A DNA stretch of 64,000 nucleotides from NCBI GenBank assembly GCA_029378245.1, contig JARKIF010000008.1, forward strand, positions 1,674,001 to 1,738,000, in the 5' to 3' direction. How positions within the stretch are numbered: the first letter of the stretch is position 1; each line of letters opens with the position of its first letter. This stretch comes from Roridomyces roridus. Lineage: Eukaryota; Basidiomycota; Agaricomycetes; Agaricales; Mycenaceae. The notes under the pieces were generated by a model, which saw only the letters and a program-made list of their open reading frames with translations, was not told the DNA's origin and made no database searches. Shown here piece after piece: positions 11,361-23,183 of this stretch. The position numbers and the translations under genes were made by a program.

Positions 11361-14099
11361 TCAATAGTCTGCATTGACGAAACGAATCTTGGACCCATTG
11401 GCGACGCGAACCAAAACATTGAGATCCTCGTACTGAGCAATCGTCTCGTTCAGCTGCGACTCTGTGAACCCAGCAGTCGTCACGCGAGCACGAATATCGA
11501 CCAACGAGGCTTCTTCCGCTTCGGCATATTCGTCTTCCGAGTCGTCGGAGGAATCGACGTCCATATCGCGTTCGCGGTTCGGGCCCCTCCCAAACCTTTT
11601 CTGCTTCGTGCCCCGCGTGGGCCTTTTCTTGCGCCCCAGCGCACCCGCACCAGCAAGCTGCTTCATGAGACGGAAAATCTGACTCGTGGCAGATTTATCC
11701 GGACCGTGGTTCGTGCTCTCTTCGTCCTCCAAGCTCTGCTTGCTGCTCTCCATCAAACGCAGCGCCTCGTCGACATCGGGATGCTCCACCGTGTCGGCGA
11801 AACGTAGACGGGCGAGTGCTTGTGCGAGACGGAGGACGCCGAGCAATGTACGAACGGAGGTGTACGAGTGAGACTTATTCTGTTCCTCGTTTTCTTTCCC
11901 CATCTTCCGCAGTCGGACGTACGAGTCGACGACGTAGCTCGACACCGCCGGCGGGACAACTGGGCGCTTTTGTCGCGCCAAAGCGATATAATGCCTAACA
12001 AACATGACTCGGTGTCCACAGATGAACCCAAGGCAACACACCTCATGATATCGGGCTCGACTACCTCTTGCTCCAGTGGCGGATGATGATTGTTCATGTG
12101 CACATACGTGACGTGCTGCGCGAGTCGTTCATCGTCCTCTCTCGAAGGTTTGTCCAGGATCAAAAACAGGAGATCGAAACGCGACAAAAGGGCGGCGGGG
12201 AGGTTGATGTTCTCCACGGGCGAGACTTTGGGGTTGTACCGCCCGTAGAGAGGATTCGCCGCGGCGAGGATAGAAGTACGGGCGTTGAGGGTGGTGGATA
12301 TGCCGGCCTTGGAAATCGAGATGGTCTGCTGTTCCATGACTTCGTGAATCGCCGTCCTGTCTGTTTCTTCCATTTTGTCGAACTCGTCGATGCAACAGAT
12401 TCCATTGTCGGCAAGAACAAGGGCACCACCCTCTGTGTCACGGGTTAGAATCGAGAAAATAGAGTAGGAAGCGCGCTCACCAAGCACCATCTCATCCGTG
12501 ACCGGGTCCCTCATGACAGCAGCCGTGAGACCGACGCCCGAGGAACCTTTTCCGGTGGTATAAACTCCGCGAGGTGCAATCTTGGCGATATATTTGAGCA
12601 GCTGAGACTTGGCCACACCGGGATCGCCCATGAGGCAGACATTGAGGTCTCCTCTGATCTTCATACCATCGCTTGTGACCTTGGCAACACCGCCAACGAG
12701 AAGGAGTAGTAGCGCCTTCTTGACGTCAGCATGCCCGTAGATTTCCGGAGCAATGCTCTCCGCCAGCTTGCTGTATACACCGGGCTCTGCTCGCAGGTCC
12801 GTAATTTTTTGTTGAATTTCCGGTGTCATCAGCATCTCACGATACTGTTTCTTTTGTTGCTGGATATCATGCGCCTCGAGGTACGTATCCGTCAAGAGGC
12901 CCGCACGAATGGCTTGGAAGCCGGTATAAGGCGTAGGGAGGAAGATGCCCCCAATGTGGACTTCGTCGCCAGGATTCATCAAACGAGTAAGATTTCCGTT
13001 GACTTGTACTGTCATTGAACGCGGGATATGGCCGACGGGAACTTGATCTGCCTGGCGGTCCTTGCGTCAGACAAAGAACCGATATGAGATATAAAGCATA
13101 CCATTTCCTGGATTTTGAGCTCCTGGAACGGGCTGAATCGACATGCTCGGGTTTGCATGTGCAAAGTACCCGTAATGCCGTTTTTGCCACACTCGTTGGC
13201 GTTTCCACAGTCGTACAGCGGAGTGAACGTCTTGTTTGAGACCTCTTGGAATGTTTCGGAACCACAGACATCGCAGGTGTATGCGTTGACTTGTAAAAGT
13301 GGTTTGACCTCGGATACACGCGTCACGATGCCTCGAACGATAATCAGGTGGCCGATATGCACACTGCGCACTTCACGGACAGCCAAAGCCTCTGTGCTCG
13401 GCAGTGGTTTGAAATAGAGGTTGCTTGAGACGACGACGTGAGAATAGGAAAGAAATGAACTAAAGAACACGCACTAGCGGCGAAGTATCTGTTCGGGAAA
13501 CCCTGCTTGGTCCATCTGGTCGTTTCGTTCCCTACGCTGGTGCATGATAACATCGATGACCTCGGCCTTCTCGTCGATATCCTTGGTCGGCGTCGTAAGC
13601 TTCATGAGCTCGTCGACGACCTCGCAGAAGAGTGTCACATATCGACGCGTGTTCTTCTCGATGGCCTGGACGAGAACCCGCACATCGTCGTCTTGCTGCA
13701 TGTCAGTTAGCCAGAGACGCGTCTTGGAGCAACTGATTGACGGACTGATGACTTGAGCATGTCTTCCAGCTCGATTACGAGCATCTGCTGGTCGCGGTTG
13801 GATATGTTTTGCTGAGGGGGGCGTCAAGGACGCGTCAAACGCAGCAAAGAACGCGCACCAGTTGTCTCATGTATTTCATTTGCATCATTTCAGCTCGAGT
13901 CGCGTCCTGGACGGGGTCAATGTTGAGATCTTCCAAGCCACCGAGGAGGTCCTTTTCCTCCGCCTTGAACTTCTCCAAGAAGGTCCGGATAACACCTGGA
14001 GCACAGTGAGTCCCTGCAGACAGGGCGTCGACAATGCAGACCTTTCTCGGCGTCATAGTCGTGCTGGATGTTCTCCCCTGGTACTGGCACTAGAGACAT
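11361..14099 (-). CDS. mcm7: DNA replication licensing helicase subunit Mcm7
   Basis: Mcm7 is part of the Mcm2-7 hexamer that unwinds DNA at replication forks. The start at 14099 gives [19 protein letters not shown], joined after a short intron to [19 protein letters not shown]. The N-terminal domain has [20 protein letters not shown] and a zinc-binding region (CDVCGSETF and nearby C/C). The AAA core shows Walker [15 protein letters not shown], Walker [10 protein letters not shown], sensor [13 protein letters not shown] and the arginine finger [12 protein letters not shown]. The C-terminal lid is [15 protein letters not shown] onward, and the protein ends [12 protein letters not shown]. An acidic linker ([16 protein letters not shown]) precedes the winged-helix end. 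At least five introns are present. All Mcm family motifs are intact and the length is usual. It is head to head with DNMT1. Confidence 0.97.
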
Positions 14100-14223
14100 G
14101 GTGGCAGACAAGACGCGAACTGTCCAAATCGGGACAACTTTTTGATCCTCGTGATAACCCTCTCATGCACCGCAGTGACATGCCCTGAATTCGTGTACAA
14201 CGGCCCAGGGGATATACACGCCC
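14100..14223. promoter_or_regulatory. Shared 124-base promoter of mcm7 and dnmt1
   Basis: Only 124 bases separate the divergent start codons. They contain ACGCGA at 14113-14118, which reads TTCGCGTC on the other strand. This resembles MBF/E2F-type sites that drive G1/S genes in fungi. No TATA box is seen. Co-regulation of a replication helicase and a maintenance methyltransferase is plausible but inferred. Confidence 0.45.
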
Positions 14224-17200
14224 ATGGCTCCGAAATCTATACCGTTTGTCCAGGTTCCTCCCTGCTCGTGGAAAACGACACCCTCTCCCTCGCCCAAAAA
14301 GTTTCCGAGATCCACACCATTTGTTGAAGTCCCTTCGATCCCATGGGTCCCCTCCTCACGGAAAAGGAAGCGTTCTCCAAGCCAGAGCCCTTCACCTCCG
14401 CGGCGTCGTCTTTTCTCAGACTCAGACTTGAGGTCGTCCGAGGAAACGCTAGTGGGCGACTTGGATGAGGAATGTGTGGCGGAGGCACGGCTCGGAGAGA
14501 TTCTCGGTGAAAGATCTGGTCAGGGACTTCCTGTGCGGCGCATCTCCGACTTTTCCATTTTCACCGCGGATGGCCATCTTGTCCAGACAAGCAGGCTCCT
14601 GGAGTTGTTCAGCAATTCCAAACAACAGTATAGAGCGTCTGGCCTTGTCTCCGCCGTCCTCGCTGATGGTGAAGCGGACGAGACTGCAGATAGGCGCGTC
14701 GGAAGCTTGGACATCACGGAGTTCAATGTGCATAATTTCGACGAGGGTCACTTCGACCGGTGTGTTCTTTCCTCATTATCCATCCGTCTCCGCTCAGGCA
14801 TTCTGTAGAAGGACTTACATCAAAACGCGCTATGCGTGGTATGTACTGTATACGCCGTCGAAAAGATACGAACCGTATTGGCAAGCATTCCGAATACAAC
14901 AATCATTTGGACACCTTGTACTCGAAGTATCCCTCGAGAAACGGGGGCTTACCTGCGAAGACTTCATCAGAAATTTGGATCGCTACGTCAAGAGCTTCTA
15001 CTCGGGCTCACGCGACCACAAAAAGATCTGCTCACAACTGACCGACGATGAATTTGAGTCGGAGGACGTTGTGAGTGTCCAAGTCATTGTTATTCTGAGG
15101 CTCATAAGAAACAAAAAGACTCTTTATCTCATGCAAACGGTCGACGTTGCGCTTTCTCCGAAGCATGCCCCCCCAATCAAGCGTGTTCCTCTTATCCGGA
15201 ACTTTATCGACCCCGAAACTGTCGCTGTAGCGGCCGGGGACTCTTGTCTCACTTCAACCGTGGAACGACTGGTCGGCCGCCATTTTCCAGACTCCAACAT
15301 TTTTGTCGTTGGTCCGAAGATCGAGGAGGTGCAGGTCGAGGAGGTGCAGGAGACTTTGCACCGCACACGCATCGTCCACGACATTCCAAAGGTCGTGTGC
15401 TGGGGAGCCCGGCTGGATGGCACCCGCTATTACTCTTCGGTCACGGTGGATGGTACCTGTTACCAGGTAGTGCTCGCACAGTTACTGCTTTCTCCAAACC
15501 CTCATATGCATTCCCAGGTTGGTCAAGTTGTGGCTGTCAAACCTGGGTTGGATGCCGATTTGAAAAGACAACAAAATGATTGGGATGCATCCGAGCGTTG
15601 CGTCAACACCTATGCTAACCAGGCTTGGTAAATACACCTCTTCTCGTCGCCGTCCTTTCTGATATAACAAGGTTCGTCCGGATCGAATACTTCTTTACCG
15701 CCACCGACGGAAGCAAAAAATTCCACGGACAGTGGCTGCTGCATGGTTAGTCGCTTGGTTCAATGTAATTTCTCTCCGACACACAACATGCGCAGGCAGC
15801 AGAACCTGGTTTGAAGAAGTGGCCCATTCAGAAGAGCTTTTCCTTTTGAACGACTGCACCGACATTGATGTGGAGGCCATCTACCAGCGTTGTGACGTTC
15901 GCTTCCTGGGCCCATCTGAGGTGGAGAAGCCGGGACAGACGTGATCCGAGATCAACGAGCTACTTCTGCCAGTGAGTTTTTGCCTTCTCATGTTGGGCGT
16001 AGCACTCATTTGTCCAAAAGGCTCGTTTACAATGACGATCTCTCCTTCACCTCGCTTTCCACTTCCGAACGACGCTTACACCTGTTGGCTTATCACCCTC
16101 CCTCACCATGCGAGAATTGTGGGAGGGAAGCCGAGCAGGAAGCACTTTCCTCTGTCCACCGTGTGAAGAACGGCATCTCCCAGCACAAGCACGAGTACCA
16201 TCAGGGGGATTTCGTCTACGTCAAGCCCAACGCAGGTCAAAAAGAAAACCATCTCCTTTTTATTGCTCGCGTCCGTGGCTTCAGGAAGGAAGGAGGCGAA
16301 TGGTACTTGTCGTTGAAATATTATGACCGTTACGAGGAGGACCCGGTCAGTTCTTTCTGGCCCTACCTGCCTATGAGCTTCATCTATTCAAACAGAGGAG
16401 AATCTTCTGCACGTCGAGGACCAACGAGGTCAATATCGAGGACATTGATGGACCCTGTTGGGTGCGCAATCTTGACCCGCAAAACTCTAAGGATCAACCG
16501 GAGATTCAAGTCTGGTTAAAGCACCCCGACCATTTCATCTCCAATCAGAGTAAGAGCGGTGATGCCTGGATAGACATACAGAACATACCCCTCTGTCATC
16601 CGTGTCTCCAGAAACATCGTGAAGAACTTGAGGCGTCTCAGAGGCTCCTGCGGAATGGTGTTGAAATTCCTGTCCTCGAACTGTTTGCAGGTATCTATCG
16701 GTTTGCACGCAGTGGCTCTGCTGACTTGCCTATTAGGTGCGGGTGGGCTATCTCAAGGGTTGGAGCACTCCCCACTGCTGGCTACCAAGTGGGCGGTCGA
16801 GATGTCCGTGCCCGCTGCTGAGACCTTTCGGTGGGCACTCGTCGAGCACTTCACTGCTGTTTACTAACTTTAATGTCAGGATCAACCACCCGGATACAAC
16901 CGTGCTCACAGCTGATGTCAACGACCTTCTCCGATACTGCGTTGGTCCACGAGATGGGACAGACCCACTTCGCTCTTCCAATGTCGATCGGACTGTAATT
17001 CCAGACAGTTCAATCCCTAAACCCGGGGATGTAGGGATTTTGTGCGGAGGCAAGCACTTCAGCTTTGTTCTGAAACACGGTCGAAAACTCACCTCATCTC
17101 CAAGGCCCTCCGTGCCAGTCTTTCTCGGGAGCCAACTCCCACAAAGTAAGCATCGCATCCCTAGCTAGTCAAGGCGCTGATGTGTCATGAAATCCTCTAG

Positions 17201-18639
17201 GAGCCGGGCGATTCAAAGAGCCTCCTCCCTTTCACGATGTTGTCACTTGTCGAGGTGCTGCAGCCAAAGTACTTCGTGATGGAGAATGTGGTCGGCCTAT
17301 TATCACACTCCGATTCGGACGAGGAGAAGGCCACCATCAAGCTTATCATCCAGGTCCTCATTGCACTTGGATATCAGGCTCGTCTTGAGGTTCTACAAGC
17401 CGGTTTGTTTGATTTTTCCCCCATAATTTTCACTTCATTTTCGCTAATCATTGTTTCAGGCCAGTATGGGTCCCCCCAATCCCGTCAAAGGGTCATCGTC
17501 TTCGGAGCAAAACGGGACCTTGAACTTCCACAGTTCCCCATCCCGACTCACGCCTTCCCCAAAGGGGCTTTTTCATTCAAGCTTGTCGGTGGCAAGTCTA
17601 CCACCCCTGTGACACGGGGACAGAATGAGAAATATCTCTTTGCTCCACACAAGGAGGTCACCATTGCGGACGCCATTGGGGATCTGGTAAGCATCCTTCC
17701 AAACTTTGCCTCATCTTGCGTTAAGCATCTGCAGCCGCGATTTGAATGGTAACTCCCTCCTATCGCTATTGTGCTTCTCTTTACATCCCTCCCAGGGTTA
17801 ATCCCCATCAACTTGTGCCTGCGACTGCCCAAGACACTGCCAAACGGAAGACGCGCGCTGCCCTGGGTATCCGCCAATGCAGCGCCACTTGCAAAAGCGG
17901 TGTCGGTTTCGTGCAGCCGGTAGATTATCTAACGCTGCCCGTCACCCCCTACCAAAAGGAAATGCGGGCCAGCAATTCTAACACCGTAGATTATCATTAC
18001 ACGGGCTCGCCGTCGCCCAGAGTCGCCGAGCTCACAGCATCAATTCCTCTCAGGAAGGGGGCCAATCACCGTGGTAATGTCACATTCGCTGGTGGCTTAA
18101 TTTCATACTGATCAAATGGTAGATTTGTCCAATAGACTCCTTGCTGCAGGCAGCGTCGATCGGGACAGCAAGCAGATCACGTTTGGACGTCTTGGCATGG
18201 ATGGACATTTCATGACTGCCTTAACCTCCGTAGGATGATTATTGTATTCCTCTCCAGAAGCTGACATTGTCTGTAGATGACCCCGACTAACCGGGGAAGT
18301 CAAGTGCTTCATCCTGAGGTGTGTCCACATTTTCCAGGCGAACCATAATAAACATTCCTTGAAATAGCAACATCGGACATACTCAGTTGCCGAGGCCAAA
18401 CGGGCCCAAGGATTTCCCGACCATTATGTCTTGTATTCGGACGAGGCTGCACCTGGCAAGCGCATCGGCGATGTGAGTTTCACTCCGCTACTGACTCTGA
18501 AGCTAAATCTCCCTAGTACTATCGACAAATCGGGAACGCTGTACCCGTTCCTCTCGCAGCTGCACTCGGCCGCAGCCTGGAAGCCGCGATAGTTCCTCAA
18601 TTGAGAGCGAATTCGCGATCGCCCAGTCCCGAGTTGTAG
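14224..18639 (+). CDS. dnmt1: DNA (cytosine-5) methyltransferase, DNMT1 type
   Basis: DNMT1 copies CG methylation to new DNA strands. The N terminus is basic (SSRKRKRSPSQ), then an RFTS-like domain (RISDFSIFTADGHLVQTSRL onward). Two BAH-like modules follow: one around FVRIEYFFTATDGSKKFHGQ with FEEVAHSEELFLLNDC, another around GDFVYVKPNAG and FIARVRGFRKEGGEWYLSL. The catalytic domain is complete: motif I VLELFAGAGGLSQGLEHS, IV GPPCQSFSGANSHK with the catalytic Cys, VI YFVMENVVGLL, VIII GSPQSRQRVIVFGAK, IX QITFGRLGMDGHFMT with SQVLHPE, and X RQIGNAVPVPLAAAL. About twelve introns are needed, one of them a GC-AG intron splitting motif IV. The stop is TAG at 18637-18639. The full motif set predicts an active enzyme. 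The exon joins in the BAH part are approximate. Confidence 0.93.
17050..17104 (+). other. GC-AG intron splitting the catalytic PCQ motif of dnmt1
   Basis: The reading frame gives ILCGG up to 17049 and resumes GPPCQSFS at 17105. The 55 bases between begin GCAAGC and end CCAAG. No GT donor allows the family motif LCGGPPCQSFS to be rebuilt, while this GC donor does so exactly. Retention would read through as GKHFSFV and lose the catalytic Cys. Confidence 0.8.
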
Positions 18640-18676
18640 GCATGGACACTATTTATCTATATTTCAACAATTGTTG

Positions 18677-21420
18677 TTACAACTTTTCAAAAATGTACAG
18701 ATACGCGAGCTTCTTTAGGTCCTTGACGCTCTCCTCGTCCGCCTTGACCACCTTTTCGTCGTTGAACAATACCCACTCTGAGCCTGTTCGGATATGCGCT
18801 ACATAATGCCCAGAGTGCACAGATGGGCCTTTGTGGGAGATGAACGCCTTGAGCGTATATTTCACCGGCACGTCCTTGGTTCCAGGTACCGAAGCTTGTT
18901 CCGCGGGCGGTGCCGGTGTATCGTCCGTGCCCATATCTTCCGGGTGATTGAAGAGCCACTCCACGGCGCGCTCAGCATTGCCCGACTGAAAAGCATTAGT
19001 TTGAGAGTCGGAAAGTAAGAGATATTGTACCGTCTCACGGAGTGCCTTGCGTGCCTGCGCCGATGTGAAACCCATATCGGCCAACATCGCGATCTGATCT
19101 GCCGACGGCTCCGAAGCTGCCGAGCCACCCTGAGGTGCCAACGGCGCGTCAATATCTATTTCGATTCAGTGAGTATCAAAGGATGAGCGAGTCGCTCACC
19201 AGGATCGTCCATGTGGTTAAATAACCATTCCATCGCAGCCTCCGCATTGGAATTCCCTGTCGCCAACAAGGCCTTTTGACACCGGATCACAGGAAAACCC
19301 ATGCCCTCGAGTTGGGCCATCGCGCCGGCATCAAATTGTGGCGCGGCTGATTGCCCGCTCGGCAGCTCAACTTCATTTGGTTGCAGTCCGTGTGCCAAGT
19401 GTTGGTCGGTGAACACGAGTTGGTCTCCGTCGGGAACAATGAGCGGAATGTCTGAAAACCAGTCAACGAGAGAAATCAAGACTGAAGAGTAACTGACCGA
19501 GTTTGGTAGGAACCCAGTTAACCAGCTGGAACTTCTTTGCGTGCACCACAAGGACGTCGGGGAAACTGGCGAATTTCGACTGCCTTTTGCAACATTTAAT
19601 TGGGTTTCAAAAGTGATTAGTCCACCCACTTGAGCGCGTGGACGTTGGTTCCGCAGGACGGGCATCCATATTCGAGCGATTCGGGAGTCAAAACTGCGTC
19701 AATGCACGCAACAAGAGGGACGGGCGAGTACATGGTCTTCCCATCTCCATCTTTCCCGCTTTCCATCGCAGGCACCGGAACGCTCAAAACATCCACGGGA
19801 TCAGTCCTATAGCTCACTCTGCTGCAAACGCCGCACTGGAGCCTTTGCTCCATTCCATAGGAGAAGACCGCCGTCGCATCCACGGCTGCACGGTCCTTGT
19901 ATTTGTGCGCGTCGCGACGAACGACGGTCAGAAGATGCCCGAGGAACTCTTCTGAATCCTGCTGCTTCATCGTCGAGAATTCCTCGTGCCCCTTGCCGAC
20001 GAGTGCCTTGAAGCCAGTGGGCCGCAGACCTTCTTGGAATACGGGGTCGTTAACGCTGGCAGTGCCGGCTGGGCGTGCTGGAAGGGAATAACGTCCACTC
20101 AAAAGGCCATCCGCCACTTTGCGCATCTGGCACTCGATGCAGTCGGCTGGAAGCGGTTCGGGGCATTGAGCTGCGTGCTCGGTAGTCGAAGAGGGCGAAA
20201 AGTAGCGACTTTGGAAGGCAGGAAGAGAAAAGAGGGTTTGCAGGACAGACGCCATGTAGCAACTGCCATCCAAGTCAGTAAGGGAAACGAAAATGTGCGA
20301 CGAGCTGGCTACCTGTTGCCCAGATTGGACAAGCCCGTGAGGCCTGCACCAAACACCGGCTCGAGTGCCCTTCCGTCCTCGGACGTGAGCGAAAAGTCGT
20401 ATCTGAGGTTGTGTTCGATCTGCATCTCCGTCAGACTCTTCTCCGTCTTTTGTGCTGTCTTGACGTTGATGCCGAACACGGACAAATGCTCCGCTAGAGC
20501 AGGGTCGAGTCTGGAATCGTTACATTGGTAACAGTAGATGTCTGCTCCACCCTCGGGGGTAATGGTCCCGAGTTTGACGCTGACGGGATGACCGGTCTCC
20601 TCAAAATGCTTCAAACCATGTCCATTCCCACCGCCGACGACGCCGAATTGCGCGCGACCGCATCCGAGAGACCCGCACGTCAAACAAAGCCACAAATTTG
20701 AGGTCAGTTCGCAGGAGACACAATGAGCGAGACCTTCGGCAGGGATAGCGCCGACGGTGGTCTGCTGTAGCATGAGAGTGTGCTCGCAAGCCTCGAACTC
20801 TTCCTCCCAGGCTTTGACTTCGGACTGACGCGCCGAGGACAGCGAATTCATCGTTTCGTTGACGAGCGATTTGACCTGCGCAAGGGTTGGAAATCCCGGA
20901 AACACGCGTCATGACCACTACATACCTTGGAATCGTTGAGTGCTTCGGGAATTTCTCGACCATTCTCGGTATCGCAGGTCCAGCACTTGACTACAGTGCT
21001 GTGATCGTATTTATCTTGCTCACTCTCTTCGACGATGGCAAGCTTGGATATCTTTGCTGGGGGCTCCTCGTCCTCCGCCTGTGACCAAATGGTCGGCTTT
21101 CAGCGATGGAACAAAGACGAGACATACGCGTGTACTCGATGGCTTGGGCCTGCGCTTAACATTGAGAGTAAATCGGTGGCCCGATTTCTGGATGTGGGTG
21201 CGCATGTGGTGGCGCTCTCCCGTACAGGCACCGTTGAAGCAGCTGAGACAGACCTCGATGCCGTTGGGGCCATCCTGAGGCGGGATATGTAGACGCGTTG
21301 CTGATCAAAGAAGTAGCCTACCTGAGTATCGAAACACTGGGTGCATTCCTCACGATGGATAGACTGGGAGAGCCGCGGCGACTGGAGGCGTGTCAGATGG
21401 TCAAGATGGGTGCAGCTCAT
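18677..21420 (-). CDS. ubp14: Ubiquitin C-terminal hydrolase USP5/Ubp14 type
   Basis: These enzymes disassemble free polyubiquitin chains. The start ATG at 21420 gives MSCTHLDHL. A variant zinc finger follows (REECTQCFDTQ, EVCLSCFNGACTG, RHHMRTHIQKSGH), then the ubiquitin-tail-binding ZnF-UBP (LAHCVSCELTSNLWLCLTCG, GCGRAQFG, GHGLKHFEETGHPVSVKL). The catalytic Cys lies in LTGLSNLGNSCYMASVLQTL, with the Cys box split by an intron. QQDSEEFLGHLL and a CxxC pair (YGCPSCGTNVHALKWV) follow. Two UBA domains (MAQLEGMGFPVIRCQKAL, IAMLADMGFTSAQARKAL) sit inside the catalytic domain as in USP5, and the catalytic His is in GPSVHSGHYVAHI. The protein ends LAYLYIFEKL. All catalytic residues are present and the layout matches the family. 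Confidence 0.95.
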
Positions 21421-21543
21421 CGTCGTTCTCAGAAGGCTGGAGACCAGGTGATCGTCTAACAAACATTGATAGACGCCGTCGGCTTGCCGAGTTACTACTT
21501 CAATGGAGTCCGACCGACTTCCCAGCCCTTGTCCTCTTCCTCA

Positions 21544-22941
21544 ATGCTCCAATCTCTAGTCCTGCTCTCTCTCCTGGGAGCTAGTTTTGCGACCATTCAT
21601 ACCCTCATCATCAGTGGCGACTCTTCTGGCGGTGCTTTCTCTGCCCGTTTCGACGATGTAACCCATGAGTTGACCCATACTGGGATGTCTATCCCTGGGG
21701 TGAATGGCGGCAACTGGATCGCTCTTCCGTCTATCTCGACAGCATATTTGACTTTCCGCAATGCCTCAGTCGTGGCCGCCTACGACGTCAGCCCCTCGGG
21801 CGCTTTGACGGCGGTAGGCTCTCCCGTTGTTGTGCCCGTCCCAGTCTACGTGGGCGTCACGCACAACAGCAGCTTCTTGTTCACAGCATCTTATCCGTCT
21901 GGCGCGATCGCCACGGTCCCTCTGGACCAAAACGGCATCCCCATTCCGCCGGCTTCCACCACCACGTTCACTGCTACAGACCCTCTTCCGTCCCCACAAG
22001 ATCAATCTCGACCCCACTCTGGGATCGTGGACGTTTCTGTAAGTCATCCTGTTGTGCGCGAATCACAGGATGCTCAAATCTCTCTAGGGACAGTACCTCA
22101 TTTTCCCTGATGATGGTCTCGATTTACTGCATGTATACAAAATTGGCGCAACTTCGGCCACTTTCCTTTACGACGAGCCCTCTTATGTCCGTCCCGCCGG
22201 CCCTCGACATGGTGTGGTTTCCGGCTATCCTGTGGTTCGGGATTGGGTTCCAAGGCTACATGTGGTCAACGAGGAGGACAACAGTGTCGAGACCTGGATC
22301 ATGCATTACTCTCCCAATAATATGTCCTTGATAATGCAAGGATCTTCGGCCGTATCCACCCTTGCTGTTCCGGCAGGCATGAACGTTTCTACTGCGGCAG
22401 AACTTCTCATCTCGCCCAACGGCAGTAAGTCTCTATCGTTATCCAATGTGTTTCCAGCTGCTAAAATAATCGAAGAGTATCTCCTGGCATCCAACCGCGA
22501 CGCAAGCCTGTTTGCGGAGGGCTCCATCGCGGTTTTCCGCATCAACCCGCCCACTGCCGAAACTGCTCTCACTCGTATCAGCATTACGACCAGCGGAGGT
22601 GCCAACCCACGTAGCATGTCGCTGGACAGGGTAAAAATGATCACCCAGCCCCAAACCACCGAACTGACGCCAGTCCAGACGGGAAAATGGCTCGCGGTAG
22701 CCAACGGAAACAGCAACAGTACTGCCATGTTTAGCTTTGACCAAGAGACGGGCCTGCTCGCAAGGACTGCTGTCGCCAATTTGACTGGCGTTCGTGGTGG
22801 CTTGATATTTCATTATTATTTTCGCTGACCTGCAAATTCCAGATCGTCATACCGCAGACGGTTGTCTGGTTGGAAGAGCGCCAGACGCCCACCGCGACGG
22901 TGGCAGAAATTTTGGAGCTCCAAAAGCATTTGAATGCGTAG
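21544..22941 (+). CDS. Secreted lactonase-like seven-bladed beta-propeller protein
   Basis: The product starts MLQSLVLLSLLGASFATIH, a clear signal peptide. The rest reads as a repeated beta-propeller: GGNWIALPS, VYVGVTHNSSFLFTASYPSG, RPHSGIVDVS, then after an intron GQYLIFPDDGLDLLHVYKIG, GPRHGVVSGYP and EYLLASNRDASLFAEGSIAV, ending with KWLAVANGNSNSTAMFSFD. The HSGIVD and GPRH positions match the 6-phosphogluconolactonase/carboxy-cis,cis-muconate lactonase fold (PF10282). Secretion makes a role in central metabolism unlikely, so the substrate is unknown. Three introns are visible, the last exon supplying IVIPQTVVWLEE and LQKHLNA before TAG. Several NxS/T sites suggest glycosylation. The start is 123 bases from the divergent USP5 gene. 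Confidence 0.8.
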
Positions 22942-23183
22942 TAGCTAGGCCAGAAGGACTGTTACTTTATCCCGGTAAATAAAATGCAGAAGCCTCTCTA
23001 CGGGCCTCCAACACAGAACACAGAGCGACTGGCAAATCCCGTGAAGCCAGGCTGCTAGCCATTCGTGCATCGGTGGCTTTGCCAGACAGTAGTGATGGCT
23101 TTCAGCATAGCATTCATGACAAGTTTAGAACTGCTCTCGTTCCTTGACCCGTTTCCCACCTCTTCTTTCTTTCCTTTTCACCA

